A model generated the notes under the pieces. It searched no databases, had not been told where the DNA came from, and saw nothing but the letters and a program-made list of their open reading frames with translations. A DNA stretch of 64,000 nucleotides from Moritella yayanosii (GTDB taxonomy: Bacteria > Pseudomonadota > Gammaproteobacteria > Enterobacterales > Moritellaceae): assembly GCF_900465055.1 (NCBI RefSeq), contig NZ_LS483250.1:1612001-1676000 (forward strand), written 5' to 3'. Of this stretch, positions 44,601-53,393 are shown piece after piece. The stretch's first letter is position 1, and each line of letters begins with the position of its first letter. A program made the translations under genes and the position numbers.

Positions 44601-45357
44601 TTTCAAGCTGTTCACGCCATTGCTTTTGCTGTTGTAAACTAGTTTGCTGCTGAGTAAGGTCGGTAACTAAGGTTTCTACCCCTGTTTGCTCACCGACGAT
44701 CTCAGCACGTTGTTCGTCACTGAGTAAGTTAACCCCATCCGCTTTCGCACGGAGTTTATCTAATTCTGCTTTGGCTAGGTTATGGCTTTCAAATACCGCT
44801 TGGGAGATCTGGCCATAAATTTCGGTACCAGTTAGTTCTTCAAGTAATTCGGCGCGATCATTCGCTGGCGCATTCAAAAACGCGGCAAACTCACCTTGCG
44901 ATAACAGCATAGATTTACGGAAACGAGAGAAGTCTAATCCGGTGATCTCAGCCACCAGCTGCTTTTTCAATTTCACTTGGCTGGCCAGAATATTACCCGA
45001 TACAACTTCTGCCAGTTCTACCTTCATCTCTTGTAAATTGCCCTGCGGACTGTTTTTAGCCCGGCGCTGACTCCAACTGGCGCGATAACATTTACCCTGT
45101 ACTTCAAATTCAACTTCAGCTGCACATTCTGCGGTATTACGCGTCATCACCTCGTTTTGCGATTTCGATATCACTAGGCGTGGCGTCTCGTGATACAAGG
45201 CCAGACAGATCGCATCTAAAATCGTGGTTTTACCCGCACCCGTTGGTCCGGTGATCGCAAATAGACCATTACTTAAAAACGGTTCTTGATCGAAGTTAAG
45301 CTGCCATTCGCCTTTTAACGAGTTAATATTTTTAAAGGAAAGACGTTTGATCTTCAT
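41686..45357 (-). CDS. sbcC: exonuclease SbcCD subunit C
   Basis: A 1223-residue SMC/Rad50-like ATPase. Walker A is TGPTGAGKTTILDAI near residue 36; the signature LSGGESFLVSLALALGLSDL and Walker B SLFLDEGFGTLD lie near the C-terminus. Long Gln-rich coiled coils flank a zinc-hook CQLC near residue 600. E. coli SbcC is 1048, so the coiled coil is longer here. With SbcD it cleaves hairpins and protein-blocked DNA ends. Its ATG overlaps the sbcD stop by one base. The strand contains extraordinary numbers of CAA/CAG Gln codons, a normal coiled-coil feature. Confidence 0.93.
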   Translation of the reverse strand: MKIKRLSFKNINSLKGEWQLNFDQEPFLSNGLFAITGPTGAGKTTILDAICLALYHETPRLVISKSQNEVMTRNTAECAAEVEFEVQGKCYRASWSQRRAKNSPQGNLQEMKVELAEVVSGNILASQVKLKKQLVAEITGLDFSRFRKSMLLSQGEFAAFLNAPANDRAELLEELTGTEIYGQISQAVFESHNLAKAELDKLRAKADGVNLLSDEQRAEIVGEQTGVETLVTDLTQQQTSLQQQKQWREQLEKAQVGVTEAQTRLVNAEQETATQQSELNRLEQAEPAEALRLPFTHLSQANTKLAELEQKQQALQASVTSAQTAVADNQLKLQSSQAQLDASKQQSQAQEILINEQIMPLDNECAQLSKEQLQCQSQQQQQNSELQTTEQSLAALTQTAETAKTTVNACQTYQQQHAQDAQLSMRLPLWQSQIQQCNQQQANVATLQLQEVANQQSLQQSLAAQQRLTNNVAANIEREQSMKDAVNQAQQQVSDLLVGDDLPDLEQAFNQQSRLQGIVEQLSGLQQRYLTESQEFEANQASMVALEQQRGGINVEITAKRELFKTKKNELNDVQRLLEQEQKIASLEQLRSQLEPGQACQLCGSSEHPLVEEYQHIADSQTVQRKAQLELNLKQIETDGGELKNRLVEANTKLEHFNHRNATLQQQLASLIAQWQDHNQQLNANLVITDSANTQVFVQQQGVQLAQLSQRIQALKTANMQLQSAQQALTEFDKNSAQLQHQIELVNRDVKATQDADQKLAQEAQQQGQVLTELQQALTNSVTELGLALPEWNQLDHWLVQCQQALQTWEQQAQLLQAANEQYVAAEIQLTPLREQLTKLELAIAQTLETLSSLSEDLTAKQQQRQQLFGQRSVAEARQAMQLQLTTAEQAHQACSTQDHALSNQLHAQQGELTTLLQGLTQQQQESSDCLATWQHALAASPFASDAEFNQALLPTEEKQRLLALKSQLTANLTRCQALFEQANERLLTLEQAKVTALDIATLVAQLDEITTQLNQGLQRQGELKQRLADDAVRNADLADFYQQIKTCEADYDDKAYLHSLIGSKDGSKFRRFAQGLTLDHLVTLANQQLNRLHSRYQLQRKLASGSEALALQVVDTWLADAVRDTKTLSGGESFLVSLALALGLSDLVSHKTSIDSLFLDEGFGTLDAETLDIALDALDNLNASGKMIGVISHVEALKERIPVQVRVNKGSGLGLSSFEVVG

Positions 45358-46595
45358 TATTTTTCCTCCTGCGTTGCATGCTCGACTTGCTCTACAATCT
45401 GTTTAAAGGCTAATTCGATACGAGATCTACGGGCAATTTCCGCATCAGTGGTAAACTCAACGCCTGCTAAACAACGCTGGAAAACATCATTCACCGACAA
45501 TTCTGATAGTGTTTCTTTTACTTGGCTATGCAAATGCTGCTCTCTGTCTTTACGGGCGCGACGTACTTGTAATACTTCAACAGGCAGGTCTGTGGTCATC
45601 ATTTCAATGCGGGTTTGTAAATCGGTTAAATAATCTTGTTCTTGCACTTCGATGCTTAACCAAACCGGTAGCTCACCCTCGTGGCTTTTAAACTCGGCTA
45701 ATTGTGTTTCAATACTTTCAAGGTTGCCTTTAAGTACCTGCATAGGCTGAAACTGGGGAATAGTTAATTCCGTTACCCCCTCTAACTTACCCTCGGAAAA
45801 ATTCACCAGGTTAACGCTCTTTGGCTGTTTCACTTCATCAAAACTGAGTGGAATTGGTGATCCGCAATAACGGATATGCTCTGATTTTGCGACCTTCTGC
45901 GCGCGATGAATATGACCAAGGGCAATGTAATCGGCAGCCGGAAACTGATTAGCAGGGAATGCTTCTAGCGTACCAATATAGATATCGCGCACCGACTCGG
46001 TGACCGATACACCCAGCGCAGTTAAATGACCCGTGGCAATAATCGGCACTGCGAACCCAAGTTGTTCACGCTTTTGCTTAGCCAATTGATACAAGTTAGC
46101 GTAATGCTCAGTAATTGCCGCCCCTAAACGTTGCTGTTTCTCTGTACCTGATTGCCATGCTTCACTTTGCATCACATCACGGGGGCGAATAAACGGTACC
46201 GCGCAAAGCAATGCACCAACCTTACCTTGACGATCCTTTAACTCTAGCACCTGCTGTTCTAAATCAAGCGACACGCTCGAGATAACGCGGGTATTAAGCT
46301 GGGACAATAATTGCTTTGATTCATTTAATGTTGCCACAGAATCATGATTACCCGCTAGAATAATTAACTGACACTGGATTTTACTCATGGCAACAACAAA
46401 ACTATTGTAAATCTCGCGCGCATAACTTGGCGGTGTGCCAGTATCAAAAATGTCACCCGCGACAATAACCGCATCCACTTGATGCTGTTCTATCTGCTTG
46501 AGTAACCAAGCCATAAACAGGCTGTGTTCATTAGCGCGACTTTTAGTAATGAAATGCTGGCCAAGATGCCAATCTGAAGTGTGCAGTATTTTCAT
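45357..46595 (-). CDS. sbcD: exonuclease SbcCD subunit D
   Basis: A 412-residue Mre11-type manganese phosphoesterase. Metal-binding motifs are LHTSDWHLGQ at the start, VAGDIFDTG near residue 47, LAGNHDS near 100, TGHLTALG near 190 and LGHIHRAQ near 230. The C-terminal part matches SbcD (LSFDEVKQPKSV). E. coli SbcD is 400 residues. It leads the sbcDC operon; the divergent MBL gene begins about 170 bases away. Confidence 0.93.
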   Translation of the reverse strand: MKILHTSDWHLGQHFITKSRANEHSLFMAWLLKQIEQHQVDAVIVAGDIFDTGTPPSYAREIYNSFVVAMSKIQCQLIILAGNHDSVATLNESKQLLSQLNTRVISSVSLDLEQQVLELKDRQGKVGALLCAVPFIRPRDVMQSEAWQSGTEKQQRLGAAITEHYANLYQLAKQKREQLGFAVPIIATGHLTALGVSVTESVRDIYIGTLEAFPANQFPAADYIALGHIHRAQKVAKSEHIRYCGSPIPLSFDEVKQPKSVNLVNFSEGKLEGVTELTIPQFQPMQVLKGNLESIETQLAEFKSHEGELPVWLSIEVQEQDYLTDLQTRIEMMTTDLPVEVLQVRRARKDREQHLHSQVKETLSELSVNDVFQRCLAGVEFTTDAEIARRSRIELAFKQIVEQVEHATQEEK

Positions 46596-46764
46596 GAAAC
46601 GTTAGTTTCCTTGTGGTAAAGGTAAGCTATCGCTAGTGTAAATAAATACAGGTTTTACTTCCAGTTGTTTTAAGCATATTCGCTTAAGTTACAAAAAATT
46701 AACATCACTGTCATTCTGTGCGAGAATAACCAAACTACTACACATTTTAAAAGAAGTATTGTCC

Positions 46765-47520
46765 ATGCAAATACACCACATTGAAGGTTATATTCAAACT
46801 ATTCTGTTAGTCGAATATCCAGACAAGTTATTGTTACTTGATGGTGGCTGTCGATGTGACGTACCGGTGATAACAGCTTTCATTACTGAAACGCTACAGC
46901 GCGAGATGAGTGATTTAAAACTGATATTGGTATCGCATATGCACCCAGATCATGCTGGCGGTGCACACTTATTGCGTAAAAAATTTAGCTGTAAAATTGC
47001 CTCGGTTGGTTTTGAACAGCAGTGGTATCAAGGTTTCAAAGGACGTATTGGCCATGCTATTGATCTGATGTTGGCGTTATATGTGGCCCGCCGCAAAGGT
47101 AAGAAATTCAAAAATATTTATTATCATCCACATCTGCACCCCGATATTATTTTACACGACGAAACTTGTGTGCCTGACTTTAGCGAGTGGATGGTGCATT
47201 TTACCCCAGGACATACCGATCGTGATCTGTCGTTTTTACATCAACCCACACAACAGATGTATGTGGGTGACATGATCTTAAAACTAAAAAATAGATTCAC
47301 CTCACCCTTTCCGATATACCAGCCTAAGGCCTACAAGCAATCATTGAACAAACTATTGCAACTTAACATCACTAAAATATTAATGGCGCATGATGGTTAT
47401 ACCGAAATTAGCCGTGAAGATATCCAGCGCTTAATCACCAAGAGTCCCAATCGACCGTTAACTGTCGAAAAAGTAATTAAGCACAAATTTAAAAGCTTCA
47501 TTTTCAATAACAAAGCGTAA
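46765..47520 (+). CDS. metallo-beta-lactamase-fold hydrolase
   Basis: A 251-residue MBL-fold protein. Metal ligands appear in SHMHPDHAGG (H-x-H-x-D-H), FTPGHTDRD, the YVGDM Asp, and a late AHDGY His. The substrate is unknown; the fold covers thiolesterases, lactonases and others. ATG 46765 was preferred to an in-frame TTG two codons upstream. It is monocistronic, divergent from sbcD, and no terminator hairpin is obvious after it. Confidence 0.8.
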   Translation: MQIHHIEGYIQTILLVEYPDKLLLLDGGCRCDVPVITAFITETLQREMSDLKLILVSHMHPDHAGGAHLLRKKFSCKIASVGFEQQWYQGFKGRIGHAIDLMLALYVARRKGKKFKNIYYHPHLHPDIILHDETCVPDFSEWMVHFTPGHTDRDLSFLHQPTQQMYVGDMILKLKNRFTSPFPIYQPKAYKQSLNKLLQLNITKILMAHDGYTEISREDIQRLITKSPNRPLTVEKVIKHKFKSFIFNNKA

Positions 47521-47554
47521 ATATGATTGTGTTAAAAGCATGACTCATTTTCTA

Positions 47555-48331
47555 TCAATATTTACAGCTCAGTTCTTTCGGTCGACGATATTCTGCCGGT
47601 AGTTTCGTAATTGCCTTACGCAAAGCTTTAATTCGAGTATCGTGTGATGGATGCGTTGATAAGAACTCAGGGGGTTGGTTACCATCTGATGCGGCAGCCA
47701 TATTACGCCATAACGTCACACTTTCTTCTGGATCAAAACCCGCTTTCGCCATCAATTCTAAACCGACAACGTCCGCTTCAGATTCTTGGGTGCGTCCATA
47801 CGGTAACACCACGCCATATTGCAGTCCTAAACCTAGCGCTTGCATTGCCGTCTCTCTGTACTCTTGATTTTGTAATGCGTAATCCGTCATCTGTAAGCCA
47901 AAATTGGTGATCTTTGATTGTGATAAACGTTCGTTACTGTGATTTGCAGTGACGTGAGCAATTTCATGCCCCATAACCGCCGCTAATTGTGACGGTGTTT
48001 TCGCTACTTTTAATAACCCGGTATACACACCAATATGACCACCCGGCAGGGCAAAGGCATTCACTTGTGGACTATCAAAAATAACCACATCCCAATTGGT
48101 CGGCTGAGCGACATAATGCGTCAAGGTATCAGCAATGCATTGTACGTAATTGTTCAGTTTAGGATCGGTATTTATTTTTTCTTGCTGTTTGATTTGCTCA
48201 AATGACTGTGCGCCAAGCTGTGTCATGTCACTGCTTGAATACAACAAGACTTGATTACGGCCTGTTGGCGATGCAGTACACCCGACAACCAAAGATGATA
48301 ATACGACTAAAGGTAATATTTGTTTAAACAT
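47555..48331 (-). CDS. M48-family metalloprotease lipoprotein (LoiP-like)
   Basis: A 258-residue lipoprotein with lipobox SLVVGC. The zinc site is VMGHEIAHVTANH (HExxH, about residue 120) with the third ligand Glu in ESEADVVGLELMAKAGFD. Other family marks are NAFALPGGHIGVYTGLL and FLSTHPSHDTRI. It resembles LoiP/YggG and the catalytic domain of BepA, which control outer-membrane proteins in the periplasm. Length fits LoiP (252 residues). It is monocistronic. Confidence 0.85.
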   Translation of the reverse strand: MFKQILPLVVLSSLVVGCTASPTGRNQVLLYSSSDMTQLGAQSFEQIKQQEKINTDPKLNNYVQCIADTLTHYVAQPTNWDVVIFDSPQVNAFALPGGHIGVYTGLLKVAKTPSQLAAVMGHEIAHVTANHSNERLSQSKITNFGLQMTDYALQNQEYRETAMQALGLGLQYGVVLPYGRTQESEADVVGLELMAKAGFDPEESVTLWRNMAAASDGNQPPEFLSTHPSHDTRIKALRKAITKLPAEYRRPKELSCKY

Positions 48332-48435
48332 GCGCCCTCCATATTGGCTTCTTTATTGTGTAAATAGATAACTTTCTATCAAACCAGTATAAGGAGGACA
48401 CTACGAATAGTAAAATATTAACAACAGACTCAGTA

Positions 48436-48630
48436 TTAAAAATTTTTAAACTGATTGGTTTTTGTATCGTAATGATAGCCAAGTGTATATAATTTATTCG
48501 CTAGCGCTTCGGTAGGCATTTCATAACATGCTGAGAGATCATGTAGATCGGGACATTCAAGTCGCAGTTTTTCATTAACAATACCGAGTAGGATAGCGGT
48601 ATCCATTTGTTCAAAATTACTTAAGTCCAT
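48436..48630 (-). CDS. DUF4250 domain protein
   Basis: A 64-residue protein beginning MDLSNFEQMDTAILLGIVNEKLR, with LHDLSACYEMPTEALANKLYTLGYHYD. This matches the DUF4250 pattern (MDLxNFExMDP..L..IVN.KLR). ATG 48630 was selected over two in-frame upstream starts because GGG lies eight bases before it. Function unknown. Confidence 0.7.
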   Translation of the reverse strand: MDLSNFEQMDTAILLGIVNEKLRLECPDLHDLSACYEMPTEALANKLYTLGYHYDTKTNQFKNF

Positions 48631-48706
48631 CTTCATCACCCATCAATAATATGCTGATAAGTTAAGTTTAGAAGAGTGAAGAAGATTCCACAGGTAGTGT
48701 TAACAT

Positions 48707-48775
48707 TTAATTTATGTATGATGATTTTTTAAACCAATTACTAATAAAAGCAAAACGAGTTTTATTCGGCTTAAT
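48707..48775 (-). pseudogene. 3' remnant of a Sel1-like gene
   Basis: The minus strand reads KTRFAFISNWFKKSSYIN then stop. The end of the Sel1-like protein encoded at 51704-52357 is KTRFSFISNWFKKSV, and the DNA over this stretch is also nearly identical. No other part of that gene is present here, and an in-frame stop lies four codons before the match. Confidence 0.6.
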
Positions 48776-48836
48776 TAAAATGAATGAGTATTGTATTCAA
48801 GTTATACTCATTCATTCGCCTCAATCGCTGTAACTA

Positions 48837-49217
48837 TTATTCGGACGCAGGAGTCTCATGAAGGTGACGCCATAAAACTTCATCTCCTTCGAGCGTCAAT
48901 AAAACAGTTGAATGTCTCAATGTCTCGATGTTGTGAGGTAAAATTTGACGTTCAACATAACTCACCAAAGCCCCTTGTGACCACTCTGCTAATATCTCCA
49001 TTTTATCCATAACAATTTTGATCCCATCCTTTGTACCGCAATTATTCTGAAAAAATGCTTCCAAAGTAAGATAATCTAACTTATGGCCATTGATACTGAT
49101 CATCGTAAAGTTCCTATCAAAACGCGAAAGTAACGCTTCAAGATCACCTTTTCCTTGTCCAATCCAATCCTCTATTTTTACATGTGTATCGATAAGTTCA
49201 TTAAAAAAACGGTTCAT
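48837..49217 (-). CDS. SnoaL/DUF4440-like protein
   Basis: A 126-residue protein with NTF2-like features: MNRFFNELIDTHVKIEDWI, DLEALLSRFDRNFTMISINGH, and a beta-rich end RQILPHNIETLRHSTVLLTL with WRHLHETPAS. These match DUF4440/SnoaL-type small enzymes or binding proteins. It is encoded 11 bases after the MFS pump gene on the same strand, so it is probably co-transcribed. Its function is unknown. Confidence 0.7.
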   Translation of the reverse strand: MNRFFNELIDTHVKIEDWIGQGKGDLEALLSRFDRNFTMISINGHKLDYLTLEAFFQNNCGTKDGIKIVMDKMEILAEWSQGALVSYVERQILPHNIETLRHSTVLLTLEGDEVLWRHLHETPASE

Positions 49218-49228
49218 ACTATTTCCTT

Positions 49229-50602
49229 TTAAGCGTTTATTTTTTTCAAGACAGCTCTGTTATCAATATATAAACAAAGCAAAAGTGGCACAGCAGTAAC
49301 ACCTGCCGCGAGATAAAAACTGATTTGATAAGCACTTAAGCTATCAACTGTCATTTGTAGTAGCTGCAGCATCAAACTCATCATTGCTACCCCAAAACAA
49401 AAACTAAACTGGCGATTGATATTCCAAATTGCACTAGCATCAGCCAACGATTCACCATCAATAGTTAAAAAAGCTGAACTCTGGGCTGTGCTACTACATA
49501 AAGCACCACCAAAACCCATTAATGAAAAAGAAACCAACAATAGCAGCGGTTGATCCACTGTGGTTATTTGAGATAAACATAAAATACCAATACCTTGAAC
49601 CAAACACCCCAAAATGAATAAAGGCTTAGGACCACAATAATTAAATAATTTCCCTACAAACATAATGGCTAAAAATGCTGACAGTGACCACGGTACCATC
49701 AGTACACCAACCGATGATGCTGACATACCCAACTGCGTTTGAAGGTACATCATTGCGATTAAATTAACGCCCATAAATACACCAGGAATAAACAAATAAA
49801 TCATCATCGAAATTCGAAGTAATGGATTACGAATTAATCCTAAATCAAGTAATGGCTTAGGATGACGGAAACTATGACGCACGTAATAAACCAATACCGC
49901 AACAGCTGCAGCTAACAATATAAGTGCGCCAAGTCGGTTATTGGGGACTGCTAACCAGTCTAAACCGAGTAGTAACAACGTTAATCCCACACTTGCAATA
50001 ACGAGCCCCCATGCATCAAAAAAGTGGTTTTTTTTAGAAAATGACACTTTATCCCTACGCAGCCATACAAAAACAAGCACTAAAGCAATCAATGTCAGCG
50101 GTAAGTTAACAAAAAATACCCATCGCCAATTTAACTGATCAACAATAAGGCCGCCGAGAGCTGGAGAAAGTGCCGGCGCTAATAAACCGACTAACATAAT
50201 GATAGAAGAAAGACGTGCGCGTTCATGACTCGCATAGAGCTGGTAGGTGAGAGTCTGCCCTATCGGAATTAACAACCCTCCACTTAAACCTTGAAGTAAA
50301 CGTAATCCAATCAGAAGTTCGATAGAGTTAGCAAAACCAGCCAGTGTTGTAGTCACAAAAAATAAAGTGAGCGATAACAAAAATACTCGACGCCCACCAA
50401 TATGCAGTGCTAACCAAGCACTAATTGGTGTCACTAATATCAATCCCAAAATATAACTCGTACTTACCCAAGTCAGTTGATCAACGCTAGCATTAAGTGC
50501 CTGGCCTATCGCAGGATAAGCTACATTAGTAATAAACATATTAATGAGATCGATAAAAAATCCCAGTAAATAAACAATGGCAACTTTAGTACGATATTGC
50601 AT
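49229..50602 (-). CDS. EmrB/QacA-type MFS efflux pump
   Basis: A 457-residue 14-helix (DHA2) transporter. It carries the motif WVSTSYILGLILVTPISAWL, GGRRVFLLSL, LLQGLSGGLLIPIGQTLTYQ (motif C-like region) and LSPALGGLIVDQLNWRWVFFVNLPLT. It probably exports drugs or other amphiphiles driven by protons. The divergent LysR gene, 111 bases away, is the likely regulator. The DUF4440-like gene follows. No EmrA-type adaptor is present, so it acts alone. Confidence 0.85.
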   Translation of the reverse strand: MQYRTKVAIVYLLGFFIDLINMFITNVAYPAIGQALNASVDQLTWVSTSYILGLILVTPISAWLALHIGGRRVFLLSLTLFFVTTTLAGFANSIELLIGLRLLQGLSGGLLIPIGQTLTYQLYASHERARLSSIIMLVGLLAPALSPALGGLIVDQLNWRWVFFVNLPLTLIALVLVFVWLRRDKVSFSKKNHFFDAWGLVIASVGLTLLLLGLDWLAVPNNRLGALILLAAAVAVLVYYVRHSFRHPKPLLDLGLIRNPLLRISMMIYLFIPGVFMGVNLIAMMYLQTQLGMSASSVGVLMVPWSLSAFLAIMFVGKLFNYCGPKPLFILGCLVQGIGILCLSQITTVDQPLLLLVSFSLMGFGGALCSSTAQSSAFLTIDGESLADASAIWNINRQFSFCFGVAMMSLMLQLLQMTVDSLSAYQISFYLAAGVTAVPLLLCLYIDNRAVLKKINA

Positions 50603-50671
50603 AAAACCTCCTACAAACGAAAGATATGTAGTCTAAATCTGAAATCACAGTGGATAAATAGGGTATAGTCA

Positions 50672-50704
50672 CTTACACTGTCAAAAATTATTTGACAGTG
50701 TAAG
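50672..50704. promoter_or_regulatory. perfect 14-bp inverted repeat between pump and lysR genes
   Basis: CTTACACTGTCAAA (50672-50685) and TTTGACAGTGTAAG (50691-50704) are perfect arms around AATTA. The right arm ends nine bases before the LysR start codon. It fits a regulator operator controlling both divergent genes; the unusual length and perfection could also form an mRNA hairpin. Confidence 0.6.
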
Positions 50705-50713
50705 TAGAGGAAC

Positions 50714-51595
50714 ATGCTTAATTTACAAAGGATGAAAATCTTCACTGCAGTGGTCGAAGCAGGAAGTTTTACTGCCGCGGCAGAGGTGTTGGATCAGAGC
50801 AAGGCTGTCGTTAGCTTCAACGTCAAACAACTGGAAGCTGAACTGGGTGTTTCTTTATTGAGGCGCAGTACGCGAAAAATTTCACTCACAGAACCCGGTA
50901 AACATTTCTACCAAAATAGCCTACGCTTATTAGCGGATGCAGAGCACATTTTGAACGATGTGCGTCACGAACATCATAGTTTAAGTGGTGTGCTACGTGT
51001 CACAAGTACTCCTGAATATGGTGCACACAAAGTTGTACCAGCGCTGGCAGCATTCGCAAAAAAACACCCTCAATTACATATTAATTACATTTCATCGCCC
51101 AGGCATGCCGATTTAATTGCCGAATATTTTGACATCGCTATTCGCTTGGGTGAAGTGGCCGATTCAAATTATCACGCAGCATATATTGATAATTTTTCTA
51201 TTTTCCCTGTCAGCTCTCCAAATTATCTAGCAACGAATAACATAAATACGTTATCTGACTTAGCGCAAGCTAATTGGATCACTAACAGTCGCTTAAAATC
51301 GCCATTGCGTTGGCAAGTAATAACACCACAAAAAGAAACTGTATTACTCAATGTCGAAAGTCCTTCAACCATAAAGGCTGATAGCGCTAGCGCACTATTA
51401 GCCTTTACATTAAATGGGACGGGCATCGCACTAATACCCGAATGGCTTGTACATCCAGCATTAGAGCAAGGCCAACTCATTCACTTACTCCCTGAGTATA
51501 TTTTTCCATTACAGAATATTTATGCAATCTATCCTAATACTCGTTACGTTCCTGAAAAAGTGAGAGCTTTTATTGATTTTTTACGAGAGTGGTAG
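50714..51595 (+). CDS. LysR-family transcriptional regulator
   Basis: A 293-residue regulator. The winged helix-turn-helix is at the N-terminus: MKIFTAVVEAGSFTAAAEVLDQSKAV, with QLEAELGVSLLRRSTRKISLTEPG. The effector domain follows (about 90-293), with VTSTPEYGAHKVVPALAAF and GTGIALIPEWLVHPALEQGQL. AGAGGA precedes the ATG. Divergent from the MFS pump, so it probably controls it and itself through the inverted repeat in between. The inducer is unknown. Confidence 0.88.
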   Translation: MLNLQRMKIFTAVVEAGSFTAAAEVLDQSKAVVSFNVKQLEAELGVSLLRRSTRKISLTEPGKHFYQNSLRLLADAEHILNDVRHEHHSLSGVLRVTSTPEYGAHKVVPALAAFAKKHPQLHINYISSPRHADLIAEYFDIAIRLGEVADSNYHAAYIDNFSIFPVSSPNYLATNNINTLSDLAQANWITNSRLKSPLRWQVITPQKETVLLNVESPSTIKADSASALLAFTLNGTGIALIPEWLVHPALEQGQLIHLLPEYIFPLQNIYAIYPNTRYVPEKVRAFIDFLREW

Positions 51596-51703
51596 GTACC
51601 AAAGTATGCTATCGACCATGGGGCTGGATATCTAGATAACAGGTAAGGCCTGCGAAGGGATATTTAGAAAATATCAAGTCATTGTAATCGACGTAAGCAA
51701 AGG

Positions 51704-52357
51704 CTAGACTGATTTTTTAAACCAATTACTGATAAAAGAAAAACGGGTTTTCTTACGTTGCGCGAGTTTTTCTAAAATGACTTCATCAATCCACTGTTCT
51801 GACATTTTACGGGCATTATCGAGGGCTTTACGATCCATTTTACCTTCGATCATTTTCAATACTTTTTTAATTTGTTTATTATCGTCGCCGTTTAATTGTG
51901 CCGCATTAAGCCAAGCATAACCTAAACCATAGTGTTGCTGAATACCTTCGGCGTACACATACATCATACCAAGTTGTACTTGTGCTTTAACATAACGCTT
52001 TCGCGCTGCTTCCGCATACAATTTAAACGCTTGGATCTTGTCCGTGTCAGTGCCTTGCCCATTAAAGAACATGCTTGCAAGGTTACATTCTGCCGCAGAG
52101 ACTTCATATTTAATCACTTCTGCTGAGTACGCATCAGGATTACTGGTAAATGAACGCACCGCGATGCTGTACCAATAAAAAGCGTCATCAAAATTGCTTC
52201 GTGCATAGCACATATCTGCCGCTGCAAGTTGAGAAAAAGGGCTACCTTGCTCTGCTTCTGAGATAATTTTTAAACTGGGATCTTTCGGCTTTGATTGCGT
52301 GTGTTCACTATTATTTGACATGCTTGTGCTTACCAATAAAAAACAAATAGCCAGCAA
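51704..52357 (-). CDS. Sel1-repeat protein
   Basis: A 217-residue protein with Sel1/TPR-like repeats: FSQLAAADMCYARSNFDDAFYWYSIAV, AECNLASMFFNGQGTDTDKI and AQVQLGMMYVYAEGIQQHYGLGYAWLNAA. The N-terminus (MLAICFLLVSTS) is hydrophobic but short; it might be a signal or the start may be Met13. The C-terminus is basic and ends in KTRFSFISNWFKKSV, a piece also found as a relic near 48.7 kb. Sel1 proteins are scaffolds. It is monocistronic. Confidence 0.7.
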   Translation of the reverse strand: MLAICFLLVSTSMSNNSEHTQSKPKDPSLKIISEAEQGSPFSQLAAADMCYARSNFDDAFYWYSIAVRSFTSNPDAYSAEVIKYEVSAAECNLASMFFNGQGTDTDKIQAFKLYAEAARKRYVKAQVQLGMMYVYAEGIQQHYGLGYAWLNAAQLNGDDNKQIKKVLKMIEGKMDRKALDNARKMSEQWIDEVILEKLAQRKKTRFSFISNWFKKSV

Positions 52358-52566
52358 TAGCCGACTGATAGATAAAATTAACTACTATATTTTTATACAG
52401 CAGTTGTTACATTCTACCGAAACAACATCCTCCTGCATAGATGCTATTACCACGTTGTTTTTTAACCACTGACAGGTAATTGTTTAAGCGATTTTAACAA
52501 CCGATTAACCTTGTTTGAATATTCTTATGCTACTATCGCCTTATTAAAGTAGATAAAGGACAAAAA

Positions 52567-53295
52567 ATGTCACAGCAGACAGCAAACAAAGCCGTATTAG
52601 TATTCAGTGGTGGTCAGGATAGCACTACCTGTTTAGTGGATGCACTACAACGTTATGACAGTGTAGACTGTATTACCTTTGATTATGGCCAGCGTCATAG
52701 CCAAGAGATCGAGGTAGCGAAAAAAACTGCGGCTTATTTCGGCATTAAAAATCATAAAATCATCAATGTTGATCTGCTTAGTGAATTAGCGATTAGTTCG
52801 CTAACACGTGACGACATCGCAGTTTCTCACGAACTAATGGATAACGGTTTACCAAATTCGTTTGTACCGGGTCGTAATATCTTATTCATGACGCTGGCGA
52901 GTATTTATGCTTATCAAGTTGGCGCAAACACGGTTATTACTGGGGTATGTGAAACAGATTTCTCTGGTTATCCTGATTGCCGTGATGAGTTTATCAAGTC
53001 AATTAATCAAGCTTGTAACCTAGGCATGGCGAAAGACTTTAAATTTGAAACACCGCTAATGTGGTTAAACAAGGCAGAAACATGGGCACTTGCAGACTTG
53101 CATGATGAACTTGATTTCGTTATTCACCAATCACTGACTTGTTATAACGGTATTGTGGGTAAAGGGTGTGGCGATTGTCCTGCGTGTTTATTACGTAATA
53201 ACGGTCTAAATGATTATCTCACCAATAAAACGCAACACATTTCGGCGCTAAAAGGCAAGCTACCACGTTTAGCAAACATTCAAGCTACGTTATAA
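52567..53295 (+). CDS. queC: 7-cyano-7-deazaguanine synthase
   Basis: A 242-residue ATP-dependent enzyme that converts 7-carboxy-7-deazaguanine plus ammonia to preQ0, in queuosine synthesis. It has [16 protein letters not shown] (PP-loop, residues 11-26), [52 protein letters not shown], and the four zinc-binding cysteines in [23 protein letters not shown]. coli QueC is 231 residues. It stands alone, with a hairpin after its stop. Confidence 0.93.
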   Translation: MSQQTANKAVLVFSGGQDSTTCLVDALQRYDSVDCITFDYGQRHSQEIEVAKKTAAYFGIKNHKIINVDLLSELAISSLTRDDIAVSHELMDNGLPNSFVPGRNILFMTLASIYAYQVGANTVITGVCETDFSGYPDCRDEFIKSINQACNLGMAKDFKFETPLMWLNKAETWALADLHDELDFVIHQSLTCYNGIVGKGCGDCPACLLRNNGLNDYLTNKTQHISALKGKLPRLANIQATL

Positions 53296-53333
53296 TAGCT
53301 CGTATTAATAACTCTTATAATAAGCAAGCCAGA

Positions 53334-53372
53334 ACTCAATTGTATGTGCCATTTAAACATATGCAATTGAGT
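53334..53372. terminator. bidirectional terminator
   Basis: ACTCAATTG (53334-53342) pairs with CAATTGAGT (53364-53372), with further ATG/CAT pairing inside. A T-rich run (CCCTTTCTTTATTTT) follows on the plus strand. It lies between convergent queC and the amino-acid permease gene. Confidence 0.75.
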
Positions 53373-53393
53373 CCCTTTCTTTATTTTCAATTT

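Noticed and set aside
41686-45357. Dense CAA/CAG repeats on the coding strand of sbcC as possible microsatellites
   Set aside because: They encode Gln-rich coiled coil in a normal sbcC gene and are not a repeat array.
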